A DNA stretch of 64,000 bases, from contig CAYRBI010000001.1 of the NCBI GenBank assembly GCA_964422415.1, positions 1 to 64,000 of the forward strand, given 5' to 3'. The position numbers and the translations under genes are program-made. The notes under the pieces were generated by a model, which saw only the letters and a list, made by a program, of their open reading frames with translations, had not been told where the DNA came from and did no database searches. Each line of letters begins with the position of its first letter. Position 1 is the stretch's first letter. This document shows, piece after piece, positions 50,510 to 58,911 of the stretch. The stretch comes from OLB16 sp964422415 (GTDB lineage: Bacteria > Hinthialibacterota > Hinthialibacteria > OLB16).

Positions 50510-51571
50510 ATGATGGCAATGTCAAATAAGATTTTACATACACAAGCCGATTCTCACCCAAGTGATTCCTCAGTTAATGGGAAGAATCTTCTCTCTATTC
50601 AAGGACTTAGGGCCTCTTTTTTTATCAAAGGGAGACAGCTGCGGGCGGTCGATGAGGTATGGTTGAACATCCCGCCAGGCGAGGTCGTGGGCTTGGTGGG
50701 TGAGTCGGGTTGTGGGAAGAGCGCCACAGCCCTTTCGATCTTGCGTTTGATCCCTTCTCCACCAGGAAAAATCATGGGTGGGAAGATCCTGTTCCAGGGT
50801 GATGACCTACTCACCCTGCCAGAGAAATCGATGCGCACTGTCCGTGGCAACCGGGTCTCAATGATTTTTCAGGAACCAATGACCGCGCTCAATCCTGTCT
50901 TCACAGTGGGCAATCAAATCGGCGAGGTCTTCCGGGTACACCGGAACATGAACCGCTCGGAGGCCTTCCAGGCCAGTGTTGAGATGCTCGCCAAGGTCCG
51001 GATGCCGGAGCCAGAGAAGCGTGCGAAAGAATACCCCCATCAGCTTTCGGGCGGGATGCGTCAACGCGTCATCATCGCCATGGCATTGGCGTGTGAGCCG
51101 GATCTGCTCATCGCTGATGAGCCCACCACCGCGCTGGATGTCACGGTCCAAGCGCAGATCCTCTCGCTCATGGATCAGCTCCGCCGGGAGAGGAACTGCG
51201 CGGTGTTGCTCATCACACATGATTTGGGAGTGGTTGCGGAGGTTTGCCACCGGGTCGCCGTGATGTATGCGGGTGAGATCGTCGAGGAGGCCACGGTTCA
51301 GGAAATCTTCGACTCCCCCAAGCATCCTTACACGCGGGGCCTACTGCAATGTGTCCCACGCGTGGACCGTCCTGGCCGGGACAAGCTCGCGGTAATCCGT
51401 GGTACTGTTCCCGATCCATCCATCCCGGTACCCGGCTGCCGTTTCGCTCTCCGCTGCGATCAGCGGATGCCGGTATGTGATCAGCAACCCCCCAGTCTGC
51501 TGCCTGTTGAGGGATGTGCCGGGCATGTCCGCTGCTTCCTGCACCATCCTGCAAAACTCCAACATCCCTAG
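50510..51571 (+). CDS. Oligopeptide/dipeptide ABC transporter ATP-binding protein (OppD/DppD type)
   Basis: A 353-residue ATPase energising peptide (or nickel) uptake. Walker A is GLVGESGCGKSATALSIL, the Q-loop IFQEPMTALNP is typical of OppD/DppD, the signature is LSGGMRQRVIIAMAL, Walker B is PDLLIADEPTTALDV, and the C-terminal oligopeptide-transport domain has Cys residues in GCRFALRCDQRMPVCD that are characteristic of the family. Several starts (50510, 50513, 50519) are possible; ribosome sites are weak. No permease or binding-protein gene is next to it; instead a membrane-protein gene follows 14 bases downstream. Its last third is the source of the remnant at 53062-53307. Confidence 0.93.
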   Translation: MMAMSNKILHTQADSHPSDSSVNGKNLLSIQGLRASFFIKGRQLRAVDEVWLNIPPGEVVGLVGESGCGKSATALSILRLIPSPPGKIMGGKILFQGDDLLTLPEKSMRTVRGNRVSMIFQEPMTALNPVFTVGNQIGEVFRVHRNMNRSEAFQASVEMLAKVRMPEPEKRAKEYPHQLSGGMRQRVIIAMALACEPDLLIADEPTTALDVTVQAQILSLMDQLRRERNCAVLLITHDLGVVAEVCHRVAVMYAGEIVEEATVQEIFDSPKHPYTRGLLQCVPRVDRPGRDKLAVIRGTVPDPSIPVPGCRFALRCDQRMPVCDQQPPSLLPVEGCAGHVRCFLHHPAKLQHP

Positions 51572-51585
51572 CACTGGAAAGATAC

Positions 51586-53307
51586 ATGCACATCAGCCAG
51601 CTACTGCCCCTGTGTTCACTTCTTTACCTGGCGCTCCCCTATTTCCTGTTCGCCTGTGGCTGGCTCAAGAGTTGGCTGGCCGCAGTTTTCATGCTGTGTC
51701 TCCTGGCGGGACTGATCCTCTCCGGAAAAGAGATTCTCCGCTGGCCCCCACCCCCCGGTGAAAAAAAGGGTTGGCGGATGGGGATGGAGTGGGGTTTGAC
51801 GCTTCTGATTGCGGTGGCATGGGTCTCCCTTTCGGGCGTGAGCGGAATGGGTTTCATGAATTTGGATTACCCCAAGCATCATGCCATTCTCAAGGATCTC
51901 ATCGTCTTCCCTTGGCCAGTGTACTACTCGGATGTACCCCGCGTGGAAAGCCATTATTTCCAATGCTATTACATCGCCTGGTATCTCCCAGCGGCATTGA
52001 TCGGAAAGGCTGGGGGGTGGATTCAAGCCAATCACACCTTATATGTCTGGACAATAATGGGTGTCTATCTCAGTCTGCGCTGGTTCCGCCGGTGCGTGGG
52101 GACGGACTGCCTCATCATCTACCCACTATTTGTTTTCCTGGGGGGACTAGATGTTATTGGTGGTTACCTCAGCAATCATGAGATTCGCGATGGAACCATG
52201 CACATTGAGTGGTGGATACAAAATGAGGATCTTCCCGAGCACCTGAGGCGGATCTTCCAGTACTCCTCCAATAGCACCCTGCTGTGTTGGGTTCCGCAAC
52301 ATTGCCTGCCGGGCTGGATCCTGACCGGGTTGATCATGAACCTTTCGTTGCAGCAGGTTTCACGGCGCATCATGTTCTTCGCGGCGGCCTTGAGTGGCCT
52401 GTGGTCGCCTTTCATCACCATTGGTCTCATTCCTATCATCCTGGCCTCGCTCTACCGCTCCCGGATCCACGAGGCAATCTCTTTCCAGAATCTTGTGGTA
52501 GCACCCCTGATCCTGGTCATCATCGCCCTCTTCCTTGCCAGCCACATACCACAGATGATCCCCCATGGGGCGATCTGGAATCTATATGATTTCTATGCCC
52601 TCTGGCCCAAGTATCTGCTCTTTCTCGTGCTCGAGGTCTTTGTCTTCGCCATTTTCTGTATCCCTTCTCTTCCCCAGTGGCGGGGACGGGGCACACCGCT
52701 ATTCATCCTAGCCTTGGTAACCCTGACCGTGCTACCGCTTTACCGGGTGGGGGCCAACACCGACCTGATGATGCGTGCCTCTATCCCTTCCCTGTTCGTT
52801 TTATGGGTTTTTCTGCTGGGAACACTCACTAGCCGTGAAGGGGTGGGACTCAATCCACAAGCCAAACGAGGGGTACTCGTGCTTCTCCTGGTGGCGTCGA
52901 TCGGTGGTGGGAGTGAGATCGCAAGATCCTTGAATGGGTATTGCTCGGTGGTTCCTCACTGGGATGGAATTTCGAGTGTGGTCCAACTCTGGGATGGAGT
53001 CCGTGAACTCTATTTCGGAGATGAGGATTCATTCTTTTTCAGACACCTCGCTCCCCCACGGGAATCCCCTCACCAGCTCTCCGGGGGGATACATCAACAA
53101 GCCAACCGCACCGATGAGCCGGTCACCGCACGGGATGTCACAGTCCAGACACAAATCCTCTCCATTCATGTATGCCGGTTTACGGCAGTCTGCGATCCAC
53201 GGAATCCTGTGTGTGATCTTCAGACACCCAGTCTCTTGCCCGTGGAGGAATATGCGGATCCTGTGCGCTGCTTCCTGCATCATCCCGCCCACCCCCAACA
53301 TCTCTAA
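51586..53307 (+). CDS. Polytopic membrane protein (GT-C-like?), first tandem copy, C-terminus fused to an OppD remnant
   Basis: From ATG 51586 the frame runs to 573 residues. Residues 1 to about 490 are a multi-span membrane protein with a periplasmic-loop motif typical of GT-C glycosyltransferases (LDYPKHHAILKDL, WPVYYSDVP, then GTMHIEWW and FQYSSNSTLL). It is clearly paralogous to the protein at 53322: the first 20 residues differ at one position and motifs match throughout. From about residue 493 (ESPHQLSGG) the frame continues into a shortened OppD C-terminal fragment, so the native stop has been lost. No glycosyltransferase activity is established; the GT-C assignment is inference from topology and the D-containing loop. 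Confidence 0.75.
   Translation: MHISQLLPLCSLLYLALPYFLFACGWLKSWLAAVFMLCLLAGLILSGKEILRWPPPPGEKKGWRMGMEWGLTLLIAVAWVSLSGVSGMGFMNLDYPKHHAILKDLIVFPWPVYYSDVPRVESHYFQCYYIAWYLPAALIGKAGGWIQANHTLYVWTIMGVYLSLRWFRRCVGTDCLIIYPLFVFLGGLDVIGGYLSNHEIRDGTMHIEWWIQNEDLPEHLRRIFQYSSNSTLLCWVPQHCLPGWILTGLIMNLSLQQVSRRIMFFAAALSGLWSPFITIGLIPIILASLYRSRIHEAISFQNLVVAPLILVIIALFLASHIPQMIPHGAIWNLYDFYALWPKYLLFLVLEVFVFAIFCIPSLPQWRGRGTPLFILALVTLTVLPLYRVGANTDLMMRASIPSLFVLWVFLLGTLTSREGVGLNPQAKRGVLVLLLVASIGGGSEIARSLNGYCSVVPHWDGISSVVQLWDGVRELYFGDEDSFFFRHLAPPRESPHQLSGGIHQQANRTDEPVTARDVTVQTQILSIHVCRFTAVCDPRNPVCDLQTPSLLPVEEYADPVRCFLHHPAHPQHL
53062..53307 (+). pseudogene. Shrunken OppD C-terminal remnant read through from the preceding membrane protein
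   Basis: The sequence encodes ESPHQLSGG, DEPVTARDVTVQTQILS, a Cys-containing CRFTAVCDPRNPVCDLQTPSLLPVEEY and RCFLHHPA, which match OppD residues YPHQLSGG, DEPTTALDVTVQAQILS, CRFALRCDQRMPVCDQQPPSLLPVEGC and RCFLHHPA in the same order. The segments between them (the signature helix tail and the region after Walker B) are deleted. Its stop is followed by 14 bases and an ATG, exactly the spacing between the intact OppD gene and its downstream neighbour at 51571/51586. This is direct evidence of a tandem duplication with internal deletions. Confidence 0.88.
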
Positions 53308-53321
53308 CACTGGAAAGATAT

Positions 53322-54815
53322 ATGCACCTCAGCCAACTACTGCCCCTGTGTTCACTTCTTTACCTGGCACTCCCTTATTTCCTGTTCGCCTATGGCTGGC
53401 TCAAGAGCTGGCTGGCGGTGGTTTTTATTCTGTGCCTCCTGGCGGGACTGATCCTCTCCTCGAAAGAGATTCTCCGCTGGCCCCCACCTTCCTGTGAAAA
53501 AAAAGGATGGAAGACAGGGATGGATTGGGGTCTGACACTCCTGATCGCAATTGCATGGGTATCTCTGTCTGGCGTTGGTGGAGTTGGATTGCAGAACACC
53601 GACTATACGAAGCATAACGCAATCCTCAAGGACCTAATGCAATCCTCATGGCCGGTATATTACGATCATGTTCCTCCCACGGGAGCCAGTTTCTTCCAAT
53701 CCTATTACACAGCCTGGTATCTCCCAGCCGCGCTTACCGGAAAGGCCTGGGGGTGGGTCTACGCCAACCGTGCTCTTTATGTTTGGACAACGTTGGGGGT
53801 GTATCTCAGCCTTCGCTGGTTCCGCCAGTGTGTGGGGACAGGGAGTTACGTGGTATGCCCACTCTTCATTCTCTTGGGAGGGTTGGACCTCATCGGATTC
53901 AGTCTTCTCAACAAGGGCCTGCCACGGGATGGAACCATGCATATCGAGTGGTGGTTACGCGATGACACACTCCCCATGAATCTCAAACGTATCTTCCAGT
54001 ACTCATCAAACACAACCCTTTTATTTTATGTTCCTCAGCATTGTCTGCCGGGATGGATTATCACAGGTATGATCACCCATCTCTCAATCGAGCAGGTATC
54101 CCGCCGTATCATACTGTTTGCGGCTTCGTTATGTTGTCTTTGGTCTCCATTTATCGCTATCGGTCTCATTCCAGTGGTTCTGGCCTCGCTATACCATTCC
54201 AAGATCCGGGAGCTGATTTCATTCCCGAATCTTGTGGTGGCTCCCCTCATCGTTCTTATTGTGGCTGTATTCCTCTCCGGTAAAAATCCCGAGGCAATCC
54301 CGCATGGGGCAATATGGAACCTGTACAACCTTTATGACCTGCTCCCACGTCTTCTGATATTTCTGGTTCTTGAGGTCTTCATTTATGCTGTTTTTTGTAA
54401 CCCCTCGTTACCCCAATGGCATGGAAGAGGTGGCCCCTTACTCCTCCTAACCTTGGCAACCCTTGTCGTGCTTCCAGCTTACCGGATCGGCGAGAACAAT
54501 GACCTCATGATGCGGGCCTCCATCCCTTCGCTGTTCGTGATGTGGGTCTTCCTGGTGGGAAACCTCACAAACCGCGAGGGTGGCCTCAGTCCTTTGGCCA
54601 GGAGGTGTCTTCTCCTCATCATACTGGTGGGAGCGATGAGTGGCGGAGCTGAGATCCTGAGATCCCTAAAGGAGTACACCGCTCAGGTCCCTTCTTGGGG
54701 AGGAACCGTGGGCGTACCCAGCTTGGTGGAGAGTCTCAACGGACAATATCTCGGCCGGGAAGATTCTCTTTTCTTCAAGTATCTCGCTCCTCCCCCCGTG
54801 AAGCCCACAGACTAA
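53322..54815 (+). CDS. Polytopic membrane protein (GT-C-like?), second tandem copy
   Basis: A 497-residue integral membrane protein with about 10-12 hydrophobic segments and its own stop (ending FKYLAPPPVKPTD). It shares with the upstream copy a long series of identical motifs: EILRWPPP, DWGLTLLIAIAWVSLSGV, TDYTKHNAILKDL, WPVYYDHVP, VYLSLRWFRQCVGT, FQYSSNTTLL, VPQHCLPGWI, RASIPSLFV. The conserved acidic loop after the first spans is reminiscent of GT-C glycosyltransferases that use lipid-linked sugars. It converges on the DUF2723 gene with 5 bases between stops. It is intact and presumably functional, in contrast to the fused first copy. Confidence 0.78.
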   Translation: MHLSQLLPLCSLLYLALPYFLFAYGWLKSWLAVVFILCLLAGLILSSKEILRWPPPSCEKKGWKTGMDWGLTLLIAIAWVSLSGVGGVGLQNTDYTKHNAILKDLMQSSWPVYYDHVPPTGASFFQSYYTAWYLPAALTGKAWGWVYANRALYVWTTLGVYLSLRWFRQCVGTGSYVVCPLFILLGGLDLIGFSLLNKGLPRDGTMHIEWWLRDDTLPMNLKRIFQYSSNTTLLFYVPQHCLPGWIITGMITHLSIEQVSRRIILFAASLCCLWSPFIAIGLIPVVLASLYHSKIRELISFPNLVVAPLIVLIVAVFLSGKNPEAIPHGAIWNLYNLYDLLPRLLIFLVLEVFIYAVFCNPSLPQWHGRGGPLLLLTLATLVVLPAYRIGENNDLMMRASIPSLFVMWVFLVGNLTNREGGLSPLARRCLLLIILVGAMSGGAEILRSLKEYTAQVPSWGGTVGVPSLVESLNGQYLGREDSLFFKYLAPPPVKPTD

Positions 54816-54820
54816 GACCT

Positions 54821-56914
54821 TCACTTTGAAACATGGAAAAGCGTTTGCACCACGGGCCGCGACTCAAAGTTGCTTTCAAAGGGAGGTGAACAACTGAGCG
54901 CTCCCAACAGGAGATCACCCTGCGGTGGGTTGTTTGAATCCATTTTAAGTCCGAAGGGGATGGTCACCCTTTCCTTTTTCAGCCAGGACTGCACAACCTT
55001 GCCGTGGCTCATGGGATCCAGATCCAAATCGATACGTTCGCCGGTTTTTTTAACGATGAACGAGCCATTCACCGCATAGACCCGTTGCCGTGCATAACGG
55101 TTGCTGCCGAACTCATTGGAAAAGATGAGCTTCCCGCTGGGATTCAGCCCAGGGATGAAAAACCAGCGCAGGGCGAGGTTGTTGGCTAGATGACCACTGG
55201 GGAAACCAATACCAAGTTCCCAGACGATCTGGCCCGAGAGCATTTCCAACCAGTTACGTGGACCAAGAGACATCTGTCCACCTTCACCACAGGTCCACCC
55301 GGGTTGTTCATGGGCAGCTGCTTGAAAAAGAGTCTCTACCCGCCACCTCCGTCCTTGCAACGCCGGGAGAACCACATCCGGCGAATCGGTAAGGACATGG
55401 AACTGGCCCCTCTGTGTGTCACATGCTTTCAAGAACTCCTGCAGCTTCTCACGCTGACTGGGCGAGGCCCGGTCGTTGCCTTCAGTGAATGAACCCCACT
55501 GAAGCTGATTTTCGAGGCCAGCTGCTAATGCGATCAGTTTCCAGAATTGGTAGGAACCGAAACAGCTGTAGGAAAGCACCGTGTCTCCAGGCCGAAGAGT
55601 CTTCAGGACCTCCTTGACTGCAACATACCGGATATCCCCGTAGCACTGTTTGAGGCTGGGGTAGTTCTCAACCAATCTGGCATGGAACACTACAAATAAA
55701 GCTGCCGACAGAAAACAGACCGCCACGGTTCTCAACGGCTTGGCTATGGGGAGTGCTTGGATCCGGAGTAGAAGGACATCCAGAGAAAATGGAATGAAGA
55801 TGGAGAGACAAAAAAGGGGAAAGAGATAAAAGGCCAGGACCTCTTCACAGGCCCACGGCTTGAAACGCATAAGGAACACCACCGGTACAGCAACACCACC
55901 GGCCATCAGGATGATTCCGAGTAACCGCCTTTGGCTTTGAACCGGATCACTGAGCGCCAGTAAAGCGCCAGAAACAGCCATCACAATCCCTGTAATCCCA
56001 AAATCCTGGAAGATCAGAGCGGCGGCTTGATCCCATCTCGCCCAAACTGGGTAGTAGGGCGGATAAAGAGACGAGCTCCCCAAGGTGAACTTGCCATGGA
56101 GCTGAAGGCCTTCGGCCCAGGTGATTCCATGTGACCACCAGGAGAGAGGAATGTAGAGATAAGGGAGTAACCCAAGACACAATCCGGCCAATAAACAACA
56201 AGGACTACCGAATGGGCGCGGTGAACGCCATACCGCGAGAATCATGGCAACCACCACTGTGAGCAGACAGAAAGGCGCCGCTAGGAGATGGTGAGTTAAT
56301 TGGAGACCACAGAGCATTCCAACCAGGAGGAACCTGAATGCTTGAGGTTGACGCAAGCATCCCAACATGGCCAGTAGACTCCCCAACAGAAGGACATGTG
56401 AGAATTGGTACACCTCACAGAAAAGGGCTTGTGACCAGAATGTCCCGCTCAACCCCACAAAAATAATCCAAACAATTACAGAGAACCGCGAGACCCCCAA
56501 TTGTCTGAGAAAGACAAATCCCAGAGAAAGAGATATCAGCGCGAAGACCGCTGAAGAGGCATTGGCGCAGAAAATGAATTTTTCAGCGGGGACACACTCA
56601 TAAAGCAATCGCAACAGACACAGGAATGATGGATACCCATTTGTGTGAGCAACCTCAAACTGGGTGGCCCGCCACATGAGATTGCCGGGATCATCGTGAA
56701 TCCCACCAACCAGGTTCCGGGCAAAGGTGCCCCAATAGACTGTGGCGAGGAAACCGATGGCGAGAGCGGGCACAATCAGTTGCCTCGCAGCCCCTCTCCA
56801 GTTCCAATAAGCAGCAGGCTGAGGTAACTCCTGGGTTACTCCATCTTCGGGACATGAATCCAGGCTGGCTGTCTGGATCGTTCCACCCATATTGGGTGTA
56901 GTGGCCTCGTTCAT
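54821..56914 (-). CDS. DUF2723-family membrane protein (TMEM260/O-mannosyltransferase-like)
   Basis: ATG 56914 is preferred (GGAAGG 8 bases upstream), giving 697 residues; an upstream ATG at 56953 is in frame. Residues about 45-420 contain roughly ten membrane spans with the DUF2723 signature: the acidic loop VGGIHDDPGNLMWRATQFEVAHTNGYPSFL, SGTFWSQALFCEVYQFSHVLLL and GLQLTHHLLAAPF. A soluble C-terminal domain of about 270 residues (VLKTLRPGDTVLSYSCFGSYQFWKL; GIGFPSGHLANNLALRWFFIPG) follows. The eukaryotic relative TMEM260 is an O-mannosyltransferase; bacterial members are thought to be GT-C glycosyltransferases. It follows the gene at 56995 on the same strand. Confidence 0.85.
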   Translation of the reverse strand: MNEATTPNMGGTIQTASLDSCPEDGVTQELPQPAAYWNWRGAARQLIVPALAIGFLATVYWGTFARNLVGGIHDDPGNLMWRATQFEVAHTNGYPSFLCLLRLLYECVPAEKFIFCANASSAVFALISLSLGFVFLRQLGVSRFSVIVWIIFVGLSGTFWSQALFCEVYQFSHVLLLGSLLAMLGCLRQPQAFRFLLVGMLCGLQLTHHLLAAPFCLLTVVVAMILAVWRSPRPFGSPCCLLAGLCLGLLPYLYIPLSWWSHGITWAEGLQLHGKFTLGSSSLYPPYYPVWARWDQAAALIFQDFGITGIVMAVSGALLALSDPVQSQRRLLGIILMAGGVAVPVVFLMRFKPWACEEVLAFYLFPLFCLSIFIPFSLDVLLLRIQALPIAKPLRTVAVCFLSAALFVVFHARLVENYPSLKQCYGDIRYVAVKEVLKTLRPGDTVLSYSCFGSYQFWKLIALAAGLENQLQWGSFTEGNDRASPSQREKLQEFLKACDTQRGQFHVLTDSPDVVLPALQGRRWRVETLFQAAAHEQPGWTCGEGGQMSLGPRNWLEMLSGQIVWELGIGFPSGHLANNLALRWFFIPGLNPSGKLIFSNEFGSNRYARQRVYAVNGSFIVKKTGERIDLDLDPMSHGKVVQSWLKKERVTIPFGLKMDSNNPPQGDLLLGALSCSPPFESNFESRPVVQTLFHVSK

Positions 56915-56994
56915 ATATACATCCTTCCCCGGTGGTGCCAAAACGCTCTCCACCCTTCCACACCCCTCTGGATCCCTTCATATGGGAATTGAGA

Positions 56995-58710
56995 TTATTG
57001 TCCAACCAGATCTTTCCGGACCAACACCTCCCGGCCAGTACCTTGGACCTCATACCGGACAAACCCATAGCTGTTTGGATCTTTAGAAAAGGCTTGCCAT
57101 TCCGGATCTTCCTTGAAAGCGGGATGGTTGCGCAGCCGGTCCATGACGACAACCATGTTGACCGCTTTCTTCCGAAGGAAGTCGAGGAAATCACCCTCCT
57201 TTTCAGAGATGTGCACATAGGTGTAATTCATTCCCAGGTGTAAAGGGAACCTGATCTGCGAAAGGAGGTTGACTTCTTGATTAATCTCGAGCGAACGGAT
57301 GAGCCGGATCGTGGTGATATTGGGAAGAACTGAGTTGCTTCCCAACAATGACTGACAGCCAGGAGTAAAAACAAGCGCCAATACACAGCAGAGAAGCAAC
57401 ACCGGATACCGAACCGGATCAGTCCCGCGAAGGACTGAAGGTTGCGTTGACGTCATTTCCATCTGGCTAACCGGAGAGTCCTCGCGGGCGCTGAGAATCA
57501 CCACCGGCAGGAGGATCAACCATAGCCCCGGGATGAACAGGTAATGCTCCCGGGGGAAGATGATGATGGCGGCAATCAACGAGGGAAGCAAGTACGCCGC
57601 GGCCACCAGGATGAGATCCAGGTTGTGGGTCAGGTTGGTCCTCATGCGGGAGAAAGTCACTCCCGCCCGGTAGATCAGGAAAGCCATCAGCAAGATCAGG
57701 AGAACACCTTCCCAATACACGAAACGGATGGGAACCAAAATGCTCGCATGGGCTAGGAAAAGGTGAGCTAAGGTGGCGGGAATCCCCAGGAGATTCACAC
57801 CGGTATGCCTCAAGAACAGGAGGGGATTGGCCACCAAAACGGCACCCAATCCCGCCGTGGTTCCAAAGTTTTCGCGCAGGATCTGTTCCCAATCAAACCA
57901 GGGACGCAGATCAGTCCGTCCATTCCAACGCAACCAGTTGATGGAGAAATGCTGTCCGAAGGCAATCATGCCACGGTCCCCGGAGAGCGGAATTCCGATC
58001 AAGTAGAGGCATATCCCCGCCAGAAAAGCTCCCACCAGAAGCTCAATGAGATCAACCCAGGTACATTCTCTCCAATAAAGAATGGCTACCAAACCACCGG
58101 TGATGACCAGGAGGATGAAGGTGTAAAAGAACTCTGGATGGACATAACTGCACAGAAAACATCCCGCGCCACCAATCCACAGACTCTGAAGAAGCCGTTT
58201 GGCGAATGCCGAGAACACAACCGCTCCCAATAGGATAACCGCGCAAAAATGATTGACCTTGGGCCACACCCCCAGATTGCAGTAACTCACCAGAAAGAAG
58301 AGCGACACCCCAAAAGCCAACGGAATTTGTACCTTACGGACCCGCAGGGCGGCATACAACAACACCGGCAAGGCCAGGGTAATTCCCACACAGTTCACAT
58401 AGAAGAGCGGGATGCTGTCATGAATGACCGTGGAAAGCAGGTGATACCAAACCGAGTAGAAGGGGCTCCTGTCCGGGGCATTACATGTCGTGAGCCAATG
58501 GAGAGGATCTGTCATGCAAGTGCCCACCCACAGGTAGCACTCCTCATCCTGAAGCGTAAGGTCAAGGTATCTTTCGAGATGATGAAGGTATTTCCAGCCG
58601 CACAGCAGGAGCGTACCCAAGGCGAGTACATCCCTCCCGTACGTGAACCGCCCGCGTCCACCCGCCACGCTGGGTTCGGAGGAGATGGCCTCCAGCGCCG
58701 TATCATTCAT
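56995..58710 (-). CDS. Polytopic membrane protein, probable GT-C-like glycosyltransferase
   Basis: A 571-residue protein with about ten membrane helices. The first outer loop has LDLTLQDEECYLWVGTCM, an acidic pair followed by hydrophobics as in GT-C enzymes, then LLSTVIHDSIPLFYVNCVG and further spans (HPEFFYTFILLVITGGLVAILYW). After the last helix a soluble tail of about 120 residues (LIRSLEINQEVNLLSQIRFPLHLGMNYTYVHISEKEGDFLDFLRKKAVNMVVVMDRL) resembles the C-terminal domain seen in DUF2723-type proteins. It is probably co-transcribed with the DUF2723 gene downstream and the symporter genes upstream (48 bases from the 50-residue gene). Donor and acceptor unknown. Confidence 0.7.
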   Translation of the reverse strand: MNDTALEAISSEPSVAGGRGRFTYGRDVLALGTLLLCGWKYLHHLERYLDLTLQDEECYLWVGTCMTDPLHWLTTCNAPDRSPFYSVWYHLLSTVIHDSIPLFYVNCVGITLALPVLLYAALRVRKVQIPLAFGVSLFFLVSYCNLGVWPKVNHFCAVILLGAVVFSAFAKRLLQSLWIGGAGCFLCSYVHPEFFYTFILLVITGGLVAILYWRECTWVDLIELLVGAFLAGICLYLIGIPLSGDRGMIAFGQHFSINWLRWNGRTDLRPWFDWEQILRENFGTTAGLGAVLVANPLLFLRHTGVNLLGIPATLAHLFLAHASILVPIRFVYWEGVLLILLMAFLIYRAGVTFSRMRTNLTHNLDLILVAAAYLLPSLIAAIIIFPREHYLFIPGLWLILLPVVILSAREDSPVSQMEMTSTQPSVLRGTDPVRYPVLLLCCVLALVFTPGCQSLLGSNSVLPNITTIRLIRSLEINQEVNLLSQIRFPLHLGMNYTYVHISEKEGDFLDFLRKKAVNMVVVMDRLRNHPAFKEDPEWQAFSKDPNSYGFVRYEVQGTGREVLVRKDLVGQ

Positions 58711-58758
58711 TCCAACGGACTCTTTCCGGAGAGTTTGGATGGAGCGGAGAAGGCAGAG

Positions 58759-58911
58759 TTACTCCTCCTGCTCATCTCCCGCCTTCAGCCTGTCCAGCAT
58801 TCCCCGGATATCCATGGCGCCTTGGATGGCGATGTAGATGGTCACGGTTGAATACCAGATCATGGCGGCGGCGGTCACACCCCACCAGAACCAATGCTCA
58901 TTGGGAAACAT
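58759..58911 (-). CDS. Small symporter-associated membrane protein (50 residues)
   Basis: ATG 58911 with GGAG 8-9 bases upstream begins a 50-residue protein: FPNEHWFWWGVTAAAMIWYSTVTIYIAIQ is one membrane helix rich in aromatics, followed by the charged tail DIRGMLDRLKAGDEQEE. The start overlaps the end of the symporter gene by 14 bases, so the two are translationally coupled. Small single-span partners of this kind are known for some sodium/solute symporters. A longer frame to 58974 lies entirely inside the symporter gene and lacks support. Confidence 0.72.
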   Translation of the reverse strand: MFPNEHWFWWGVTAAAMIWYSTVTIYIAIQGAMDIRGMLDRLKAGDEQEE

